From: Neobacillus sp. YX16
GTDB lineage: Bacteria > Bacillota > Bacilli > Bacillales > Cytobacillaceae
NCBI RefSeq assembly: GCF_030123505.1
Contig: NZ_CP126115.1
Span: 2,308,001 to 2,372,000, forward strand
Direction of reading: 5' to 3'
Length of the DNA stretch: 64,000 nucleotides
Part shown: piece after piece, positions 8,607 through 16,360 of the stretch
Layout of the letters: every line of letters begins with the position of its first letter
Numbering within the stretch: the stretch's first letter is position 1
The notes under the pieces: model-generated
What the model saw: the letters and a program-made list of their open reading frames with translations, nothing else
The model's database searches: none
What the model was told of the DNA's origin: nothing
Translations under genes and position numbers: made by a program

Positions 8607-9956
8607 TTAACTTACATGAACTTTAATAGATTCATCATTGGCATCTTTTTTATTTTGATAGGCATTTTTTAAAGGCACCATTGATAGGGCAGCGGCTGCA
8701 ATTAAGCCAGGTATCGCAAAAGCGATAAAGTTTAAGTGAATGGGTAAAGAAACTGATAATAGGAATCCTCCTAACAGGGGACCGAGCATACCGCCAATTC
8801 TGCCGACTCCAGAAGCCATCCCTAATGCTGTAGATCTAATAGATGGCGGATAGTACTGAGATACATAGGCCTGAACAATATTTTGTGCACCGATGGTTGC
8901 AGCACCGGCAATAGCTACTAATAGATATATTACTAACGTATTTCCCCCAAATCCTAATAGTGTCAGAGCCACGGCGCCTGAGGCATACATCGGAACAAGC
9001 ATTTTTTTTGAACCGTATTTATCACAAAGTCGTCCGATTATTAGTGTCCCGATAATAGCTCCGCCTTGGAGGGCAATGAGAAAGCCTAAGCTTGAATTTA
9101 ATCCATATCCTGCTTCCATCATCAATTTTGGAAGCCAAGTATTCAAACCATAAACCATCAATAAACAACTGAAAAACGCTGTCCAAAACATAACCGTACT
9201 GAAGGCTCGGTTCTCCTTAAATAATCCTATTATAGGAACCTTTGATTCTTGGATTTTTAAGTCGATAACCTCATCATTTTGATTAATAAGCGAATCTGGA
9301 CTCACTTTAGCAAGAGTTGAAATCAATTTTTCTTTCTTACCTGTACGGATAAGATAGCTGGCTGTTTCGGGCAGCTGTTTATACATGATAGGCAAAAATA
9401 GTAGAGGAAGACCCGCAAACCAGAAGATTGATTCCCATCCGAATGTTGGCATTAAGAAGATCCCTATTAAGGGAGCAAGAATTCCCCCAACAGAATAACC
9501 ACATAAAACGATACTAACAATCATACTTCTCATCGTCTTAGGTGCATAATCTGTTAATAGTGCGATAACATTTGGCATGATTCCTCCCAAACCTAAGCCA
9601 GCTAAGAAACGAAAGGTTGAGAAAGTAGCAGGGGTTTCGGCAAATCCGCAAAGGAATGTAAATAAACTAAACAGTACTAATGTTATAGCAATCACATTTT
9701 TTCTGCCAATACGGTCAGCTAGAGTACCGAAAAAGATTGCCCCAAACATCATCCCAAATAACCCATAGGTACCGATTGCTCCAGCTTCCACCGATGAAAG
9801 ATTCCATTCCTTTATCAAGCTCGGTAAAACCGTTCCATAGACGACCAGATCATACCCATCAAACAAGATAATGATAAAACTCCATACTAGTAACCCTAAA
9901 TGAAAGCGGTTAAATTTGCTGTTAGCAATAACTTCAGTAGAATTAATCGGTGTCAT
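8607..9956 (-). CDS. MFS transporter, aromatic acid:H+ symporter (AAHS) type
   Basis: Twelve-TM major facilitator of about 449 aa. Seen: the AAHS N-terminal pattern FDGYDLVVYGTVLPSL, the loop motif GTLADRIGRKNVI between TM2 and TM3, RFLAGLGLGGIMPN in TM4, and the corresponding GRLCDKYGSKKML in the second half. The start is the ATG at 9956 with AAGGGGG seven nt upstream; the 13 extra upstream residues of the longer frame lack an SD. Known AAHS members (PcaK, BenK, MhpT-like) import benzoate, hydroxybenzoate or phenylpropionate. The gene is divergent from meta-cleavage lower-pathway enzymes starting at 10350, which supports an aromatic-acid or ring-cleavage-product substrate; that link is inference. 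Confidence 0.88.
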   Translation of the reverse strand: MTPINSTEVIANSKFNRFHLGLLVWSFIIILFDGYDLVVYGTVLPSLIKEWNLSSVEAGAIGTYGLFGMMFGAIFFGTLADRIGRKNVIAITLVLFSLFTFLCGFAETPATFSTFRFLAGLGLGGIMPNVIALLTDYAPKTMRSMIVSIVLCGYSVGGILAPLIGIFLMPTFGWESIFWFAGLPLLFLPIMYKQLPETASYLIRTGKKEKLISTLAKVSPDSLINQNDEVIDLKIQESKVPIIGLFKENRAFSTVMFWTAFFSCLLMVYGLNTWLPKLMMEAGYGLNSSLGFLIALQGGAIIGTLIIGRLCDKYGSKKMLVPMYASGAVALTLLGFGGNTLVIYLLVAIAGAATIGAQNIVQAYVSQYYPPSIRSTALGMASGVGRIGGMLGPLLGGFLLSVSLPIHLNFIAFAIPGLIAAAALSMVPLKNAYQNKKDANDESIKVHVS

Positions 9957-10349
9957 ATTTTTTCCCCCTTGTAAAGTAAAATCAAATGATAACACTTACG
10001 GAAATATGAGTAATTCATATTTGTTATTGGTTAACATAAGTCGTACTTTACTTATAGTTAATGGTGTTCTCTAATTAGAGATTATAAACACTGATGGTTT
10101 TATTTTCAATAAAATATTTATACTTTTCGGAATATTATCAATAAATTAGGTCCATAGAACCATTACATCAAATGCGTGTTTAGTGACAAAAACAGGCATA
10201 GTTTAATGAATTCTATCGGAAGCCGTTTGGTTTTGCTTATTGTCTGATGGTTGAACATTGACAAGACAAGTGTTGTATTTAAAACTCACAATTGTTACCA
10301 TCAACTTATGAAAATATATAAATTTACCTGTAGAAAGGGTGAAAGACAG
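9957..10349. other. Divergent intergenic region between MFS carrier and hydratase
   Basis: About 390 bp of AT-rich DNA without a credible gene. The in-frame ATG at 10251 would add 33 unrelated residues to the hydratase and has no SD. The region must hold both divergent promoters. I see no clear repeat, terminator or riboswitch and no regulator gene nearby. Confidence 0.5.
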
Positions 10350-11144
10350 TTGACGAGTAAAATAGAAGAGTTTGCTAAATTATTGGCAGAAGCAGAGTCC
10401 ACACGAGTGGGAATTTCACCGCTTACTTCAATCGATTCAGAGTTGAAAGTGAAGGAATCCTATTATGTCCAGCTGGAAAATATTAAGAAAAAAGTAGAAC
10501 AGGGACAGAAAATTATAGGAAAGAAGATTGGCTTAACTTCCCTGGCCATGCAAAATCTATTGGGAGTTGATGAGCCGGATTATGGTCATTTATTAGACAG
10601 TATGGTGGTTGAAAACGGAGGTTTCATTTCCTTCGACAAAGTTATACAGCCAAATGTAGAGGCGGAGATTGCTTTTATTTTAAAAAAGGAATTACGGGGA
10701 CCAAATCTTACTGCTCTAGATGTTCTTCAGGCAACGGAGTGTATTGTTCCAGCGCTTGAAATCGTAGATAGCAGAGTAAAAGATTGGAAGATAAAGCTGG
10801 CAGATACGGTTGCAGATAATGCTTCATCAGGATTTTATGTACTTGGGGGCAAGCCCATCAAGGTTGAAGACATTGATCTTGAGCTGATTGGAATGGCTTT
10901 TTATAAAAATGGCGAATTGGTCAATACAGGGGTTGGTGCGGCGGCATTAGGTAATCCAGCTAATTGTGTAGCGTGGTTAGCTAATAAGTTATCAGAATTT
11001 GATATCCCATTGCGTGCAGGTGAAGTGATTCTCTCAGGGGCTTTATCGGCAGCGATAGAAGCACGGGCAGGGGATTCATTTACGGCAAGATTTGCACACA
11101 TTGGGCAGGTAAGCGTCCATTTTAGAACGGAGGAGAAAGAGTAA
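10350..11144 (+). CDS. 2-hydroxypenta-2,4-dienoate (2-oxopent-4-enoate) hydratase
   Basis: Adds water to 2-oxopent-4-enoate to give 4-hydroxy-2-oxovalerate in the catechol meta-cleavage pathway (DmpE/XylJ/MhpD group of the FAH-related superfamily). TTG 10350, behind AAAGGGTG, is my start: it yields 264 aa, the normal size. Seen: IGKKIGLTSLAMQNLLGVDEP (split by a basic turn), DYGHLLDSM, the metal/substrate segment PNVEAEIAFIL, ALEIVDSR and the later ADNASSGFYVLGG. The second gene overlaps its stop by one base, and a tautomerase follows, so it belongs to a three-gene lower pathway for 4-oxalocrotonate. Assignment relative to its paralogue next door rests on the LGVDEPDYGHLLD segment, typical of hydratases. 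Confidence 0.85.
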   Translation: MTSKIEEFAKLLAEAESTRVGISPLTSIDSELKVKESYYVQLENIKKKVEQGQKIIGKKIGLTSLAMQNLLGVDEPDYGHLLDSMVVENGGFISFDKVIQPNVEAEIAFILKKELRGPNLTALDVLQATECIVPALEIVDSRVKDWKIKLADTVADNASSGFYVLGGKPIKVEDIDLELIGMAFYKNGELVNTGVGAAALGNPANCVAWLANKLSEFDIPLRAGEVILSGALSAAIEARAGDSFTARFAHIGQVSVHFRTEEKE

Positions 11145-11926
11145 TGAGTCAATACAAGGATATCGCTAATTACCTCGTTTCAGCAGAGGAAGAAAGGCGT
11201 GAAGTTCCCAAGGTAACTGTAAGCCTGAAGCCGGATTTATCAGTGGAGGAAGCGTACCTTGTACAAAAAGTAATCGTAAACCGCAAGGTAAATGAAGGAA
11301 GAAGAATCGTTGGTCCTAAGATGGGTTTAACCAGCTTTGCGAAGATGAAGCAAATGGGCATTGAAGAGCCTATTTATGGTTATGTTTTTGATTATATGTT
11401 GATTGAAAATGGCGGTAAAGTCCGTTTAAGTGATGTGATTCATCCGAAAGTAGAGGCAGAGGTTGCTTTTGTGATGGGAGAAGATCTCAAAGGTCCTGGA
11501 ATCACAGGAGCACAGGCTCTCGCGAAAACGGAATTCGTTCTCCCGGCATTGGAAATCATCGACAGCCGTTATGAAAATTTTCAGTTTACGTTGCCGGATG
11601 TCATTGCTGACAATGCCTCAACCTCCCGAGTTGTGTTTGGAACAACCTTGAAAAAACCGGAACAATTTGAACTGGATCATGTTGGCGCAACGCTTTCAAT
11701 CAATGGTGAAATCAAGGAATTAGGTGCAGGAGCTGCAGTCTTAGGACACCCGGCCCAATCTGTAGCGATGCTTGCCAATATGCTAGCAAGAAAGGGTGAG
11801 AGGGTTCGCAAGGGTGACGTGATACTAACTGGCGGCATTACAGCTGCCGTTAAGTTGAACTATGGCGATATCGTTACTGGAAAATTTGATGGTTTTGGCG
11901 AAGTATCATTTACTGTAACCGATTAA
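11144..11926 (+). CDS. 4-oxalocrotonate (2-oxo-3-hexenedioate) decarboxylase
   Basis: Decarboxylates 2-oxo-3-hexenedioate to 2-hydroxypenta-2,4-dienoate, the step before the hydratase; DmpH/XylI and the hydratase are known to form a complex. The 260 aa product has KMGLTSFAKMKQMGIEEPIYG, HPKVEAEVAFVM, LEIIDSRYENF, ADNASTSR and GAGAAVLGHPAQSVAMLAN, all typical of the decarboxylase branch rather than the hydratase branch. The ATG overlaps the preceding stop (A of TAATG), indicating coupling. It is followed 25 bp later by the tautomerase that makes its substrate, a consistent operon order. Confidence 0.88.
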   Translation: MSQYKDIANYLVSAEEERREVPKVTVSLKPDLSVEEAYLVQKVIVNRKVNEGRRIVGPKMGLTSFAKMKQMGIEEPIYGYVFDYMLIENGGKVRLSDVIHPKVEAEVAFVMGEDLKGPGITGAQALAKTEFVLPALEIIDSRYENFQFTLPDVIADNASTSRVVFGTTLKKPEQFELDHVGATLSINGEIKELGAGAAVLGHPAQSVAMLANMLARKGERVRKGDVILTGGITAAVKLNYGDIVTGKFDGFGEVSFTVTD

Positions 11927-11951
11927 AAAATCATAAATAGAGGGGATTATC

Positions 11952-12134
11952 ATGCCTATTATTCAGGTGCAAATGATGGAAGGAAGACCAAAAGAAAAAG
12001 TAGCAGAATTAATTCGTAATGTTACGAATACAGTTTCGGAAACCTTGGATGCTCCAAAAGAGAATATAAGAGTAATCGTAACGGAAATCCCTAAGACCCA
12101 CTGGGGAAAAGCTGGAGAGCCTGTTGGAAAATAA
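11952..12134 (+). CDS. 4-oxalocrotonate tautomerase
   Basis: Small homo-oligomeric tautomerase (60 aa, normal size) converting 2-hydroxymuconate to 2-oxo-3-hexenedioate. Seen: the catalytic proline directly after the initiator Met (MPIIQVQMMEGR), Arg at the family's position 11 (GRPKEKV) and an Arg near 39 in NIRVIVTEIP. The usual aromatic residue is in KTHWGKAG. SD GAGGGG precedes ATG. Last gene of the hydratase-decarboxylase-tautomerase operon, closed by a terminator at 12206. No ring-cleavage dioxygenase or semialdehyde dehydrogenase is present in the window. Confidence 0.9.
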   Translation: MPIIQVQMMEGRPKEKVAELIRNVTNTVSETLDAPKENIRVIVTEIPKTHWGKAGEPVGK

Positions 12135-12205
12135 ATAAATACTCAGCATGTGCTTGATATCTTCATGCTAGAATTGATTCTTTTCAGTAAGTGTATAGTA
12201 AGCTT

Positions 12206-12238
12206 AAAACCAAGGAATATTTTTATCCTTGGTTTTTT
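12206..12238 (+). terminator. Terminator after 4-oxalocrotonate operon
   Basis: AAAACCAAGGA pairs with TCCTTGGTTTT across an A/T-rich loop, followed by a T-run. Confidence 0.85.
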
Positions 12239-12299
12239 GTATTCTAAATAAATAAATCTAAAAGATAAATTTAGGATGACTTAATAGGAGGCATCAACT

Positions 12300-12935
12300 A
12301 TGAAAGAATTTCCAAATGGTATCGTTCCATTACCACAGGATTTTTATGAACAACCTACTTTAGAAATGGCAAAGGCAATGCTCGGCTGCCTTCTTGTAAA
12401 AGAAACACACCAGGGCATCGCCGCTGGATATATTGTAGAAACAGAGGCATACATAGGTCCCGATGATAGGGCAGCGCATAGCTATAATTACAGAAGGACT
12501 GCAAGAACAGAAATCATGTTTCATCGTTCCGGCCTTGCCTATACATATCTAATGCATACACACTGCCTATTCAATGTGGTCAGCGGAGGTGAAGAAAAAC
12601 CTGAAGCTATTTTGGTCCGAGCCCTGGAACCTCGGTACGGTATCGATCTTATGAAAACTAGGAGAGGGATTGGAGAATTAAAAAATCTGACTAACGGTCC
12701 TGGAAAACTGACGAAGGCATTGGGTATAACAATGGAGGACTATGGATGCTCACTCACACATCCACCCGTATATTTAGCAAAAGGTTTTTATCCTGAGAGC
12801 ATTTCAGTTGGAAAAAGGATTGGAATTGAGAATACTGGTGATGCAAAGGACTTACCTTGGCGTTTCTGGATTACGAATAGTCAATATGTTTCAAGGCATC
12901 AAAAGTCGGAAAACGTAGTTAATTTGAACCCGTGA
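12300..12935 (+). CDS. 3-methyladenine DNA glycosylase (Aag/MPG family)
   Basis: Base-excision repair enzyme that removes alkylated and deaminated purines. It is 211 aa, close to the bacterial Aag size. Seen: LARxL-like MAKAMLGCLLVKE, the catalytic glutamate segment IVETEAYIGPDDRAAHSYN, RTEIMFHRSGLAYTYLMH with the intercalating Tyr region, FNVVSG, and NGPGKLTKALGIT. SD AGGAGG lies 9 nt before ATG. A lone gene between terminators; its neighbours give no functional link. Confidence 0.93.
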   Translation: MKEFPNGIVPLPQDFYEQPTLEMAKAMLGCLLVKETHQGIAAGYIVETEAYIGPDDRAAHSYNYRRTARTEIMFHRSGLAYTYLMHTHCLFNVVSGGEEKPEAILVRALEPRYGIDLMKTRRGIGELKNLTNGPGKLTKALGITMEDYGCSLTHPPVYLAKGFYPESISVGKRIGIENTGDAKDLPWRFWITNSQYVSRHQKSENVVNLNP

Positions 12936-13055
12936 TTATCATCACAAAATTATCTCCACTTTTAGCATATGATTTAAGAATAGGTAATAGATACGACCGA
13001 AACCAAGGAAAACAGGAAAATCGGATGTATGGTATGGGGAAGAGGAGGGGGTAGG

Positions 13056-13613
13056 GTGGAAATTTCGAACGTTGTATTAAGTGCTCCATTGCAACAATTA
13101 ATGGAGGAGCATGTGTCGCTCCGACAAGCTATGGATCAATTCTATGAGATTACGGAAGAGATAGAATCGAAATCGGGTCTTGTTGTTGTTCAATTATTTG
13201 GGGAATTGTATGAACGGGTTTCAGCTTTTACCATTAATTTGAAGGCACATTCTAAACGAGAGGATGTAGGTTTGTTCCCTATGATGTCTCGCCGTCTTGG
13301 AGACAATGACAGAACAATCGAGGTAATGGAGGAAGAACATGAGAAGGCTGAGGGGCACCTGCAGGATTTTCTATCTGAAGCTGAACAGGCGGGTTCGACC
13401 ATAGATGAAAATACTGCTCAATGGATTTCAGTATACGCCGTCCAAGCTTATGCTACCTTAACACAACACTTTGCAAAGGAAGAAAAAGTGTTGTTTCCGT
13501 TGGCAGAGAAGATACTTTCGGTTGACGAGAAGGAGGAACTTGAACATCTGTTTCAGGCTAGTGAGAACCTAGGTAAAAAGTACATGATAGTACAAAGGAA
13601 CAAACCAACTTAG
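13056..13613 (+). CDS. Hemerythrin/HHE-domain protein
   Basis: Cytoplasmic four-helix protein of about 185 aa with a hemerythrin-like di-iron pattern: HVSLR (near 18), HSKREDVGLFP (near 68), EEEHEKAEGHL (near 95) and QHFAKEEKVLFP (near 145), i.e. the spaced His and Glu ligands. GTG 13056 behind AGGAGGGG is preferred to ATG 13029, which would place the strong SD inside the gene. HHE proteins of this type bind oxygen or serve in iron/oxidative or nitrosative stress responses; the specific role is unknown. The stop codon lies within the terminator stem that follows. Confidence 0.85.
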   Translation: MEISNVVLSAPLQQLMEEHVSLRQAMDQFYEITEEIESKSGLVVVQLFGELYERVSAFTINLKAHSKREDVGLFPMMSRRLGDNDRTIEVMEEEHEKAEGHLQDFLSEAEQAGSTIDENTAQWISVYAVQAYATLTQHFAKEEKVLFPLAEKILSVDEKEELEHLFQASENLGKKYMIVQRNKPT

Positions 13614-13649
13614 CATTCTTTAAAGAGTACACTTAGTTGGTTTGTTTTT
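13602..13649. terminator. Terminator between convergent hemerythrin and AEC genes
   Basis: AAACCAACT and AGTTGGTTT pair across a loop that includes the upstream stop codon, followed by TGTTTTTA. It may act in both directions, since the AEC gene ends at 13660 on the other strand. Confidence 0.65.
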
Positions 13650-13659
13650 AATTAAGACA

Positions 13660-14571
13660 CTATAAAATAAAGTTTGCAAAAAGATATAATATCACAATAC
13701 TTACTAACATCGTTATATTTGACATCGTGGCAATGAAACGGATGCTAGTAATGCTATATTTAAATTCAACTGCAAAAGTTAAGGCAGATGCTGCAACCGG
13801 CAGTAATAGACCAATCAGAATGGTAGAACGAAGCATGATGTCAGCTGGAAGGGTGAAGTATAAAACTAAACCCACGATAAGACCTAAGCCATATCGGAAA
13901 GCTAAAAATTTCACCATTGGCCTAATAAATTGTTTGTCAAACTTAAAATTTAAAAAGAGTCCTAATAGTAATAATGATAAGGGTATATTTGCTCCTGAAA
14001 TCGTACTTGCAACTTCAATGAACATATCAGGTAGGTGGATGTGGCTAAAGTTTAATATACTAGCAATAATATAAGTCATTAACGGAATAGACTTTCCAAG
14101 TTTCTTTAGAATTTCTAATGGGTTAAGACGAAGACCTTCATTTGAAAAATAACTTCCAAAAATAAAAGAGATTCCAAAGACAAGAAATGATGCTCCAACA
14201 TCAAACATACTAAAATAAGTTAATCCTTCCATTCCCCAAATTGCATAAACTAAAGGAAATGCAAATAAGCCAACATTAAAACCGTGAGATAACATCAAAA
14301 GGGAACCCTTAAGTTCTCTTTCCTCATTTTTAAAGAATAATAGGCCTAGAATGGCCGTTATCATTCCATAAATAATTACAATGACTGGTAACATAATTAA
14401 TGAAGTTTCTATTTTAACAGAATCAAAAGTTACAATAACTAAAGCAGGAAGGGTAATTTTAAAAATAATTTTTGAAATCACTTCTCCATCTTTTTCTTGT
14501 AAAATATTTAGTCGTTTTAATAGATAGCCAAAGGCAATGATGATAATAATATTAAGAAATTCCTGATTCAT
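13660..14571 (-). CDS. AEC-family permease (second copy)
   Basis: A 303-aa, roughly ten-TM AEC transporter, distantly paralogous to the one at 7679. Seen: FGYLLKRLNIL after the first helix, LSHGFNVGLFAFPLVYAIWG (near residue 95, matching the N-x-G-x-x-x-x-P pattern), FNFKFDKQFIRP before the second half, and LLPVAASALTFAVEF (near 262). It is a single-gene unit on the minus strand, divergent from the PyrR-leader gene at 14955. A decayed copy of a very similar C-terminus is found at 58763. Substrate unknown, probably an organic acid. Confidence 0.87.
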   Translation of the reverse strand: MNQEFLNIIIIIAFGYLLKRLNILQEKDGEVISKIIFKITLPALVIVTFDSVKIETSLIMLPVIVIIYGMITAILGLLFFKNEERELKGSLLMLSHGFNVGLFAFPLVYAIWGMEGLTYFSMFDVGASFLVFGISFIFGSYFSNEGLRLNPLEILKKLGKSIPLMTYIIASILNFSHIHLPDMFIEVASTISGANIPLSLLLLGLFLNFKFDKQFIRPMVKFLAFRYGLGLIVGLVLYFTLPADIMLRSTILIGLLLPVAASALTFAVEFKYSITSIRFIATMSNITMLVSIVILYLFANFIL

Positions 14572-14748
14572 AAATAAATAACGCTCCTCTATGATGTATC
14601 TAATCTGTATAAAAATAAAAAATTATCTTTGAAAGTTTAATTCTAATTAAACCACACTTTCAATCATTATATATAGATATTTGTTATAAAGAAATAAGTA
14701 AAAACAACAACTTTTTTAAATAAAGATTTAAGAATTTGCATCCCCATA

Positions 14749-14777
14749 TTGTCACTTTATTATTATCATGTTACTAT
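14749..14777 (+). promoter_or_regulatory. Sigma-A-type promoter for the PyrR-type leader
   Basis: TTGTCA (14749-14754) and TACTAT (14772-14777) with a 17-bp spacer, placing transcription start near 14784, just ahead of the first PyrR-like loop. Confidence 0.55.
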
Positions 14778-14793
14778 TAGTTGAAATTAAATC

Positions 14794-14944
14794 CCTTTAA
14801 TCTGGTCCAGAGAGTCCAAAAAGGCGAAAGTAAAATTCATACATATTTATTATGTCTATGAATGCCTTTTTGTCCTTTGGATGGAAAGGCATTTTATTTT
14901 TGCTTATTATCTTTTAATCTGAGTCCTGTGAGGCTTGAAAGGAG
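14794..14944 (+). promoter_or_regulatory. PyrR-type attenuation leader (two binding loops, antiterminator, terminator)
   Basis: Loop 1 (14794-14824) is CCTTT...AAAGG around GGTCCAGAGAG, close to the PyrR binding-loop consensus. Its 3' arm AAAAAGGC (14818-14825), with ATTCATA after it, can instead pair with TATGAATGCCTTTTT (14857-14871) as an antiterminator. That is exclusive with the terminator AATGCCTTT/AAAGGCATT plus TTATTTTT (14861-14901). Loop 2 (14911-14944) contains GAGTCCTGTGAGGCT, an exact match to the AGUCCNGNGAGGYU consensus, and its 3' arm is the AAAGGAG ribosome binding site of the MFS gene. The layout predicts repression by PyrR-UMP at transcription (loop 1) and possibly translation (loop 2). 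Confidence 0.82.
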
Positions 14945-14954
14945 AACAACAAGA

Positions 14955-16172
14955 ATGGATTATCGTAAAAAAACAGTAGTTGCTTCAGTAGCGGGTTTAA
15001 CATTAGAGGGCATGGATATTATGTTTATATCCTTTGCGATGTCGATGATTATTGCAGAGTTTCATATCGATATGGCAGCTGGTGGACTTATTTCATCCAT
15101 AACTAATTTAGGAATGCTAGCTGGGGGAGTCATTTTCGGTATTTTAGCAGATAAATTTGGGAGAGTTAGAATTTTCACCTATACGATTCTATTATTTGCT
15201 GTCGGAACTGCGTTAACCGGGCTGGCACAAAATATTGAACAAGTATATTTATTTAGATTTATTGCAGGTTTAGGAGCTGGGGGAGAATACGGTATTGGTA
15301 TGGCGCTTGTCGCTGAGGCATGGCCAAAGAATAAACAAGGGCGCGCTTCTTCCTACGTTAGTGTCGGTGCTCAATATGGTGTTATCCTTGCCGCACTTCT
15401 AAGTGCAATGATTCTTCCTTCCTGGGGATGGAGAGGGTTGTTCTTCGTTGGATTGGCTCCGGTTATTTTCGCCTTTATCGTTCGAAAGAAACTAGACGAA
15501 TCACCGGTATGGGTGGAATCACAAAAGAAGAAGCAACTTGTTCAGAAGCAAGGAAAACTGAAGCAATTGTTTGCTACTCCTAGAATTGCTGTAACGACTG
15601 TCGCTTTAGCAATAATGGCAACCGTACAAATCGCTGGATATAATGGTTTAATGATTTGGCTGCCATCGATGCTTCAACAATCCCAAGGATTATCCGTTTC
15701 AAGCTCGGCTCTTTGGACCATTAGTACCGCCGCAGGTATGATTGCAGGTATGTTAACGTTTGGTCAATTTATGGATCGGTTTGGAATGAAGCGTTCGTAT
15801 GGAATCTTCTTAGCTGCTTCCGCTGTTGCTGTCTTCTTTTACTCCTTTGCTTCAGGCAGCACAGGTCTTTTAATTGGAGGTGCGATTGTAGGTTTCTTCT
15901 CCAATGGAATGTTTGCAGGTTATGGCGCACTAATTAGCAAATATTATTCTGTAGAAATTCGCAGTACAGCAACGAACACAATTTTTAACTTTGGCAGGGC
16001 TTTAGGGGGATTATCTCCAATTTTAGTAGGTTATATTCTTCAACACGCAAATGTAACGGTAGCAATGACGTACCTGGCACTGCTCTATTGTATCTCCTTT
16101 ATAGCGATGGTTAGTTTGCGAAATGGAAAAGGTAGAAAAGAAGAAATCAATAGTTTATCTGAAGCAGTGTAA
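14955..16172 (+). CDS. MFS transporter, probably pyrimidine-linked (PyrR-type leader)
   Basis: Twelve-TM major facilitator of 405 aa, AAHS/sugar-acid porter-like. ATG 14955 is used because the longer frame from 14862 starts inside the leader terminator. Seen: TLEGMDIMFISFAMS in TM1 with a D conserved in AAHS carriers, GILADKFGRVRIF, RFIAGLGAGGEYGIGMALVAE in TM4, WGWRGLFFVG in TM6 and GQFMDRFGMKRSYG in the second half. Sequence alone suggests an organic-acid or nucleobase-like substrate. The PyrR-type leader argues for a pyrimidine or precursor (uracil, orotate, dihydroorotate); this is inference from regulation. It is a monocistronic unit with its own terminator. Confidence 0.85.
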   Translation: MDYRKKTVVASVAGLTLEGMDIMFISFAMSMIIAEFHIDMAAGGLISSITNLGMLAGGVIFGILADKFGRVRIFTYTILLFAVGTALTGLAQNIEQVYLFRFIAGLGAGGEYGIGMALVAEAWPKNKQGRASSYVSVGAQYGVILAALLSAMILPSWGWRGLFFVGLAPVIFAFIVRKKLDESPVWVESQKKKQLVQKQGKLKQLFATPRIAVTTVALAIMATVQIAGYNGLMIWLPSMLQQSQGLSVSSSALWTISTAAGMIAGMLTFGQFMDRFGMKRSYGIFLAASAVAVFFYSFASGSTGLLIGGAIVGFFSNGMFAGYGALISKYYSVEIRSTATNTIFNFGRALGGLSPILVGYILQHANVTVAMTYLALLYCISFIAMVSLRNGKGRKEEINSLSEAV

Positions 16173-16184
16173 GGGTTAATAAAT

Positions 16185-16227
16185 AGCCATTCTCTCAAAC
16201 ATTCATGTAGGAGGGGATGGCTTTTTA
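16185..16227 (+). terminator. Terminator after MFS gene
   Basis: AGCCATTCTCTC pairs with GAGGGGATGGCT (with G-U pairs), followed by TTTTTATT. Confidence 0.75.
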
Positions 16228-16259
16228 TTGTAAAATAAATGAATCTTTGGAAAATAGCA

Positions 16260-16289
16260 TTGACTCGTTCGAACGAAACATGATATAAA
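16260..16289 (+). promoter_or_regulatory. Promoter with a perfect 12-bp palindrome in its spacer, upstream of the aldolase gene
   Basis: TTGACT (16260-16265), 18-bp spacer, TATAAA (16284-16289). The spacer starts with the perfect palindrome TCGTTCGAACGA (16265-16276), a likely operator for a dimeric repressor; no repressor gene is adjacent. It serves the gene at 16361. Confidence 0.55.
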
Positions 16290-16360
16290 CACAGTAAGAA
16301 TTTTAGTACTTTAAAGCATACAAATTACAACAAAAAAGGAAATGCAGGAGGAATACTTTC

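Noticed and set aside
10251..10349. N-terminal extension of the hydratase
   Set aside because: No SD, no similarity to hydratases; TTG 10350 with AAAGGGTG gives the normal length.
14862..14954. Upstream start for the MFS gene
   Set aside because: The frame begins inside the leader terminator and runs through the PyrR-like loop; ATG 14955 has AAAGGAG at proper distance.
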